A DNA stretch of 64,000 nucleotides from Hofstenia miamia (Eukaryota; Xenacoelomorpha; Acoela). This document shows, in pieces, positions 57,459 to 64,000 of this stretch (position 1 is its first letter; every line of letters starts with the position of its first letter). A program made the position numbers and the translations under genes. Where the stretch lies: positions 2,208,880 to 2,272,879 of the forward strand of contig SCFE01000022.1 in assembly GCA_004352715.1 (NCBI GenBank), in the 5' to 3' direction. The notes under the pieces are model-generated. The model was not told the DNA's origin and searched no databases. It saw only the letters and a program-made list of their open reading frames with translations.

Positions 57459-57600
57459 TATTATATAATTATTTTAGAAAATATTTTTCATGCAAAGGAA
57501 AAAAGAGAATCTTTTTTCTGGGAAGGGGACCTTCCCTTAAAGGACATGTTGTCCCTTTGGTAATGCAATACAGAACATGTTGTCCCTTAACTCCTAAAAT
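57459..57600 (-). promoter_or_regulatory. Promoter region of the coiled-coil gene with several dyads
   Basis: Minus strand: GGACAACATGTTC (57584-57572), GGACAACATGTCC (57554-57542), GGGAAGGTCCCCTTCCC (~57536-57520), AAAAAAGATTCTCTTTTTT, then AATTATATAATAATGG with the ATG. The same dyad style as before the other genes. Confidence 0.55.
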
Positions 57601-57791
57601 AAAGGACACTTTGCTGTGTGCTCATTACAAAATTTCATTAAAGTTTTTATGTACAGTTTTCTTTTCCTTATTTACAAAAAGAAAGTAATAATTTGACAAC
57701 TTTCAAAAAGGTCTGGATTAAAAGAATTATGTAGCATCATCCAAAAGCAACTAAGCTGCTAGTGAAGAACAACGTCGAATGATTAATATTA

Positions 57792-58791
57792 NNNNNNNNN
57801 NNNNNNNNNNNNNNNNNNNNNNNNNNNNNNNNNNNNNNNNNNNNNNNNNNNNNNNNNNNNNNNNNNNNNNNNNNNNNNNNNNNNNNNNNNNNNNNNNNNN
57901 NNNNNNNNNNNNNNNNNNNNNNNNNNNNNNNNNNNNNNNNNNNNNNNNNNNNNNNNNNNNNNNNNNNNNNNNNNNNNNNNNNNNNNNNNNNNNNNNNNNN
58001 NNNNNNNNNNNNNNNNNNNNNNNNNNNNNNNNNNNNNNNNNNNNNNNNNNNNNNNNNNNNNNNNNNNNNNNNNNNNNNNNNNNNNNNNNNNNNNNNNNNN
58101 NNNNNNNNNNNNNNNNNNNNNNNNNNNNNNNNNNNNNNNNNNNNNNNNNNNNNNNNNNNNNNNNNNNNNNNNNNNNNNNNNNNNNNNNNNNNNNNNNNNN
58201 NNNNNNNNNNNNNNNNNNNNNNNNNNNNNNNNNNNNNNNNNNNNNNNNNNNNNNNNNNNNNNNNNNNNNNNNNNNNNNNNNNNNNNNNNNNNNNNNNNNN
58301 NNNNNNNNNNNNNNNNNNNNNNNNNNNNNNNNNNNNNNNNNNNNNNNNNNNNNNNNNNNNNNNNNNNNNNNNNNNNNNNNNNNNNNNNNNNNNNNNNNNN
58401 NNNNNNNNNNNNNNNNNNNNNNNNNNNNNNNNNNNNNNNNNNNNNNNNNNNNNNNNNNNNNNNNNNNNNNNNNNNNNNNNNNNNNNNNNNNNNNNNNNNN
58501 NNNNNNNNNNNNNNNNNNNNNNNNNNNNNNNNNNNNNNNNNNNNNNNNNNNNNNNNNNNNNNNNNNNNNNNNNNNNNNNNNNNNNNNNNNNNNNNNNNNN
58601 NNNNNNNNNNNNNNNNNNNNNNNNNNNNNNNNNNNNNNNNNNNNNNNNNNNNNNNNNNNNNNNNNNNNNNNNNNNNNNNNNNNNNNNNNNNNNNNNNNNN
58701 NNNNNNNNNNNNNNNNNNNNNNNNNNNNNNNNNNNNNNNNNNNNNNNNNNNNNNNNNNNNNNNNNNNNNNNNNNNNNNNNNNNNNNNNNNN
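57792..58791. other. Assembly gap, 1000 Ns
   Basis: Hides whatever lies upstream of the coiled-coil gene, including any replication or integration genes. Confidence 1.
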
Positions 58792-59830
58792 TAAACTTCC
58801 AGTTTAAAACAAATTTATATGAATTGATTTTTTAAATGATAATAAGTGTTTTGTTTTAATTGCATATGGTAAAATATCTCTTAACTAACAATTGACTGAA
58901 ACTAAATTATACATATTGATTTTTGCCTTTGTTGTGCCATTTGGATGATATTAAACAAATATGTATTAAATTTTTTTAAGTCATAGTAAACATTATACCA
59001 TGGCTAAATGATTTTATATGTGTTTTTCACTATATTTGCCAATACATTATTTTGTAATTTTCTTAGTGATATGACTTTTAAATATCATGCACCTCTATTT
59101 TTGTGTGTGAATAATACACTATTTACAAGCATTTATACATTTAGAGGGCAATCTCAACATGGAATTTGGACTAATTTGATGACCAGAATCCATATTTACA
59201 GATAGGAAAATCAAATGTGTAGCAGGCATCAACTACATTGTGATGAATAACAAATCTGTCATCATTTTGATGCCAACTACAATATAAGTGGATAAGGATT
59301 TTGTACATTAATTTCATGCCAAAGAATATCCTATTGTTACAAAACATTGAAGCAGAAAATCCATATAATGTATACAGTCATAAACCAAATATAACTGAGA
59401 AACATGCAAAGTCTGCAAATATGTAACAGTCTACAAATGTGCAAAACCTTGAAAATCCATTTAAACCAAAACAAAAAGCAAAGAAAAGACCATTGTGTAA
59501 ACAAATCTAATAATAGTGTATTAAAGAAAGCATGTATTTGTATAAATACTAATAATAGCATAACATATAAAATTCTTCAGAAAATGATATTGGCTTTATC
59601 ATGTAAGTCTATATTTCCTATGCTTGCATTGTTTAAGTATGGTGGATAATTTTTCTGTTTTGTATTTGGTATATTAGAACACTTAATTATATTGAAAAAC
59701 ATGTATCCATAATGCAATTAAGATCATCATATGATAACTTGGTCCTGAGTTACTTTATTCAGTATCAATCTTTATGTATAATTCAAAAATTTATTCATGA
59801 ATTAAGTTCACTAAGTTTTCTTAATAATTA
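58792..59830. other. AT-rich DNA, unassigned
   Basis: Short open frames (59008-59205, 59404-59649) with weak coding character. 59405-59450 repeats AGTCTGCAAATATGTAACAG-like units. No family recognised. Confidence 0.35.
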
Positions 59831-60170
59831 CATCAAAATCAATAAAAGAAGTAAAACACTTTTTAGTAGCAATAATTGACAAGATTCATTTTCTTTTAAA
59901 TGCTCAATCTTGTTGAATGCTTTAAGTATTGATATAAAGTGTGAGAAAAACTATAAAAACTTCAAGAAAAAAATAAAACAATTTTTATTAAATAAGCAAA
60001 CATTACCTGGCATAGATAATAAACTCAATGCATGGTCAAATTATTTTAAAACTGCCCTTTAATTAATAATGCATACTTAAATAGTTTTGTAAATATTTTT
60101 TGTTATGTGTTAGTTTACAGACTTTGCACACATTTAAGCAATAAATTTGCTTTGACTCTTTTCACTCTAT
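59831..60170 (+). mobile_element. LINE family A 3' end, plus strand
   Basis: The frame LNALSIDIKCEKNYKNFKKK, then IKQFLLNKQTLPG, ends in TAA at 60062. The 3' untranslated end closes with AATAAATTTGCTTTGACTCT, reverse complement of the ends at 11122 and 35072. Confidence 0.75.
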
Positions 60171-60670
60171 TAGCAAAAAACAAATTAAGTGGAAGGATTT
60201 TTACAATGAAATATCAGCATATTTGAAAAACAAAATGTAACTCTTTGCATGTGATGTAAAGAGTCTCAAAAAAAGAATTAAATTATGTACATAGTATTTG
60301 ATTAGCCAGCAATCAATCCCAAGTATATTAGTGACAAATAGATGTAAACATACAAACTAAATTGGCCTCTGTAAATATAATTAAACCAATGAATCACTAT
60401 AGAAACTAATAAGTACATGCTTATGAATCAACACACAATGACTATGCAATTTACATGACGTCACCTGTAGATAGCATTGCAAAACCCTTGTCAATATCCA
60501 TGAGCTGGCAGGGGTCAAAGGTCAGATTGCTCTGTCCTTCAATTCCCTTTTATTACTATCCTGGCCCAATTTTAGATGAATGTAATCTTGAGAATTTGGA
60601 GAATCACTATAAATATAATCTTAAATATATTATTTAAACTACAAAAGTCTGAATTCTTAAAATTGCAACT
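60171..60670. other. Unassigned DNA
   Basis: No gene recognised. The frame at 60455-60637 looks fortuitous. Confidence 0.4.
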
Positions 60671-62165
60671 CAATTTAGCTCAAATTCAATTTTTTGTATC
60701 TCATAAACTTGGTTAAACAATCCAGACCCTGAAAATTTTAATGTTTTTGTTAAAAATAGGGATAGTAGAGGTGATGGCTTTATGCTTATTGCACCAAAAG
60801 TTGTAAATACAATATGTAAAAAAGAATTTGAATCAGATCACTCTGTTTTTGAGTCATTGTAGATCAAAATTTAATTACCTACAAATTCTTAAGAAAATGA
60901 ATTAATTAATGTTTCTTATAATCCAAATATGAACTTTCTTGTAGAGTATATAGATTTTAAATGCAATGAAATTTCAGATATTTCTAGCTATAACTGCTCA
61001 CTAAACATATTAGGGGACTTTAACATCAAATCTTTCAATTTTTATGAAAAACATTCATTGAATGAATTATATGCTATTAATAATTTAGAAAAAATCAACA
61101 CTCAAACTCCCACACAAAAAACAACATTAAATGATTATTTTTATCCAATTTAGAAACTATATATAAGATCTATATTCTTGAATCCTTCAGTGATCATGCC
61201 CTCTGTATTTATATTAGTAAGATTTAAGTTAAGCTTCCTAAATTTAAAAAATTTATTCTAGGGATTTTAAAAATTATTCAGATGAGGTAATAGAAAATTT
61301 ACTTAAAAATTTTCAAATCAACTTTATTATTACTCTAAATTCCAGTTGCCACATGTTAAATTACATTGTGGCACAGATCAATCAAGCCCTAAACAAAGTA
61401 GCACCACTAAAAACCCACTGAGTAGTGAAAAATCACGATGATTTAATTTAAGCATGACTGATAATCAGCTAATTAAGAATCCCATAAACATAAACGAGAA
61501 ACTCTTTGAACTAGCTAAAGCTAATCTGACTGAAATAAATTGGACTAATTATAAAAGATCAAAGAAATTAATTAAGGACTTACACACTTAAAATGCAGCT
61601 TTAAAACAATGTCAATTTTTCAATACTTAAATTCTTCTAAACAAATGTGGAAGTTTTTAAACTGTTTCATTGGAAATTCAAAAGTGCTGAATAGTGACAT
61701 TTCAGAAATTTATATTGATAATACAAAATCTGCTTATAAAAATGGATACTAAGTCATTGAAATCAGATAGAATTAGGTAACTTTTAATTAGAATAATTAT
61801 TGTACAAAATTTAGATGTTAATAAATTTTCAGGTTCCACTCATTTACCTTTACTATTAAGAAATTTTTCATATATTGGTGACCATCTAGCATTTGCATTT
61901 AACCAATGCACAGTTGAAAATGAATTTCCACAGAAAAAGGTAGATATAAACCCCTTGAATAACTATAGACAATAATCTCAATTACACACCCTTTTAGTAA
62001 GTTATTTGAAAAATTACATCACATTCAAATATACTAATACATTGCATCTGAAAATTTTTTATCATCTAAAAATATGGTTTCTGAGCAAAACATAGTACAA
62101 GTGATGCAATTCTTTCATTTACTGAAAAAATATTGAGCAAAATATGGATCTACTTTATGTTCTGT
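60671..62165 (+). pseudogene. LINE 5' part: endonuclease and beginning of reverse transcriptase
   Basis: Plus frames give DRDSRGDG-like endonuclease sequence (VKNRDSRGDGFMLIAPK, ~60750), then LNILGDFNIKSF (61000-61035) and a linker. From ~61830 the RT amino region STHLPLLLRNFSYIGDHLAF and NPLNNYRQ appears. It stops near 62165 before the catalytic boxes. Many stops; dead copy. Confidence 0.75.
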
Positions 62166-63449
62166 TATCAAAGGTCATCAAAGGCACGCCTGAACAGAGG
62201 TGCGCAAACGGGTGAACTGGGGATGAAAATGAGAGAATATTTATCCAATGGGGCCTTCAGCGCTTGAATATCTTCAAGAAAAACAATGACAAATTGACAA
62301 ATTGTATAAATTTCCTGCGTTGTTTAGGGGCAACAACGTGTCATTCAGCGGTCAATGTTGAATGAAGTTACCACTCGATACAAACTGGAATTACAATTTT
62401 TTATGCAACCGAACAATGTGAGCTAATATGCTACCAGCCATTTTTTAACGACTCTAAGCCTAAAATCTCGCCAAACAAGGTCTTAGACTGATACCACTTA
62501 CATTGGGTACGCATTTCACCAATTACTAATGATTTTCACACCGGCAAATAGTTGATTATAATTTTACAAGCAATAGGTTCAATGAAATATCAGTTGGCGT
62601 TTTGTAGCAGATATTAGAGACAACCATCATTGATTCAACTGTCTTTTCCATAGATGCAACCATTGCAATCAATGCTTGTACATTCATTGAGACATTAATG
62701 CTTTACTATTGCCTGCTTTCCATTCAAGACTCTCTCGTTTTCCTTTTTAAGCTTGTGGACATATTGTTAGAATTTTTGAAAGGGACAAACAGTGCCCAGG
62801 CCATGCCGGGGACTAACAAAACCATGGATTTCTGATAAAAGCTCAGAAAGGTTCTGAATTTAAAACAACGTTGACACCGTTTTAAAGTGTTATTCAACTG
62901 TACCTGTCATTTCATTGAACCCACCTTGATATAATCATCATTGTTCAGTGTAGTTGAAGTATTATTGTATTTTTACTTTCTAGTTTTCTATGACAGCCTG
63001 TGTCTTATGAACATACCATTTACTTATCTGCTTTTGACACTTTCGCCTGTTGTACAATAAGTCCTAACATGTCTGTGTCTAGTCTTGCAAGGTCTCCGGT
63101 TAAGTTTGTTACTTAGTTATCAATGATTCTGTTATTCTGCTCAGCGCTGCCTTCTTTAGCCACTTTTGATGAAGTTAAAGTTTCAAATAATTATTAACAT
63201 TTTAACAAAGACATTTCTTGGGTGCAATTAACATGAATTTCTTATGAATTAAACGCATTAATTAATTGTATATGAATTAAGTGCCTTTGAAATAAGATAT
63301 GCATTTTAATTTTGGCATTCTGTTATAATTAAATTAATAGTGATAATTTGATTTACCTTACTAATAAGCAATAAAATTCAAATAGCTTTCGTGATTATGG
63401 TAATTTTTTCCAGGCTTGGAAACTTCTTTCGGACAAAAACGCTCTAAGC
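62166..63449. other. Unassigned DNA
   Basis: No coding frame, repeat end or RNA gene recognised. Confidence 0.4.
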
Positions 63450-63866
63450 CAGACGTCCTCAACCGGAGTCCATGTAACTTTACTGGGGTTCCACACATAT
63501 AAATAGCTAGTTCGGGGCCAAAGTGATATTTTGGTGGTCCATAGCACAATTCTAATTCAAAACGGTTTTCAATTCTGAGAATTGAATTTTTACAGAAATT
63601 CTTACTGTTTTAAAATACTAAAAGTAAAAATTTTCACGCAACTGTTCTTTTTTTATAACTGATGTGCATAAATGTTCCATGAAATTTATTTTTTATATAA
63701 TTTATTTGTATTAGTTTTTCTTAAAAACAAAGCATAGTCATTTGCTATATCTTTAATATTAAAAATTCCTCTGCTATTGTATTAATGATTATATAAGGAG
63801 GCGGGAGTCCAGAGAAAAAAATTAAGAAGAAGAGGTTCCATTGGCAAAAAAGGCTGAGAATCACGG
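63450..63866. mobile_element. hAT (Charlie-like) MITE
   Basis: The left end CAGACGTCCTCAACCGGAGT and right end (reverse complement CCGTGATTCTCAGCC) follow the CAGTGGTTCTCAACC pattern of Charlie-type hAT elements. Flanks CTCTAAGC and ATCTAAGC agree at 7 of 8. 417 bp; the frame 63361-63549 on the minus strand is spurious. Confidence 0.8.
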
Positions 63867-64000
63867 ATCTAAGCTTTAAAAATAGTTGATTCTAAACAAC
63901 CTTATGACTTGATATTTGTATAGTTTTGGTTAATTTGGAGAAACAAGGTATTAATGATTTAATTAGTATCAAGAGATCATTTCTAAGGCTGGTCGTACAC

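Noticed and set aside
59008-59205. Possible piggyBac-type transposase fragment
   Set aside because: A single FRG-like resemblance without the catalytic Asp context or neighbouring motifs.

Overview
The window is an AT-rich animal nuclear scaffold, very probably from an invertebrate. The evidence is spliced signalling-gene exons (introns down to 44 nt), a DEG/ENaC channel gene, many eukaryotic transposons, and assembly gaps (six N blocks of 115 to 1000 bases, one of 21, six single Ns). I cannot name the species from sequence alone.

Only two ordinary host genes are recognisable. At 1404-9934 (+) lies the 3' part of a Vav-type Rho-family guanine-nucleotide exchange factor: six phase-0 exons read DH, PH, C1, linker, SH2 and a degenerate SH3, and the 5' exons (CH domain and start of DH) are not seen. 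Its introns are filled with MITEs and other repeats. At 45246-46841 (-) is an intronless 531-residue DEG/ENaC-family sodium channel.

Nearly everything else is mobile DNA. 10-16 kb: nested LINEs on the minus strand. 16.7-18.8 kb and 24.2-26 kb: two nearly identical copies of a Ty3/Gypsy pol fragment carrying the two ends of one hAT insertion (8-bp target duplication ATCGAGTA), followed at 19.1-19.8 kb by an element with 21-bp subterminal repeats and a split helix-turn-helix transposase remnant. 29-37.5 kb: five of six copies of a hAT-type MITE rich in GAGCC, plus LINE and hAT remnants, one LINE with a 2A-like motif. 40.3-41.3 kb: deleted mariner copies. 43.1-43.7 kb: a large inverted repeat that ends in hammerhead-like motifs, Penelope-like in character. 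47.3, 50.8 and 63.5 kb: hAT MITEs with recognisable target duplications.

The most unusual part is 51.35-57.48 kb: a minus-strand block of compact, virus-like genes. It holds a probable double-jelly-roll capsid protein, a second conserved protein broken by stops, three smaller or coiled-coil proteins, and a repeated 'stop, dyad hairpin, TATA, ATG' arrangement between genes. It looks like an endogenous Polinton/adintovirus-like element, decayed and partly scrambled by the assembly. The right part is lost in a 1000-N gap, so polymerase, integrase, protease and packaging ATPase cannot be checked. From 58.8 kb to the end, LINE fragments on the plus strand and unassigned AT-rich DNA remain.

Several single Ns sit exactly between near-identical direct duplicates. 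These look like contig joins rather than biology, and genes near them should be read with that in mind.
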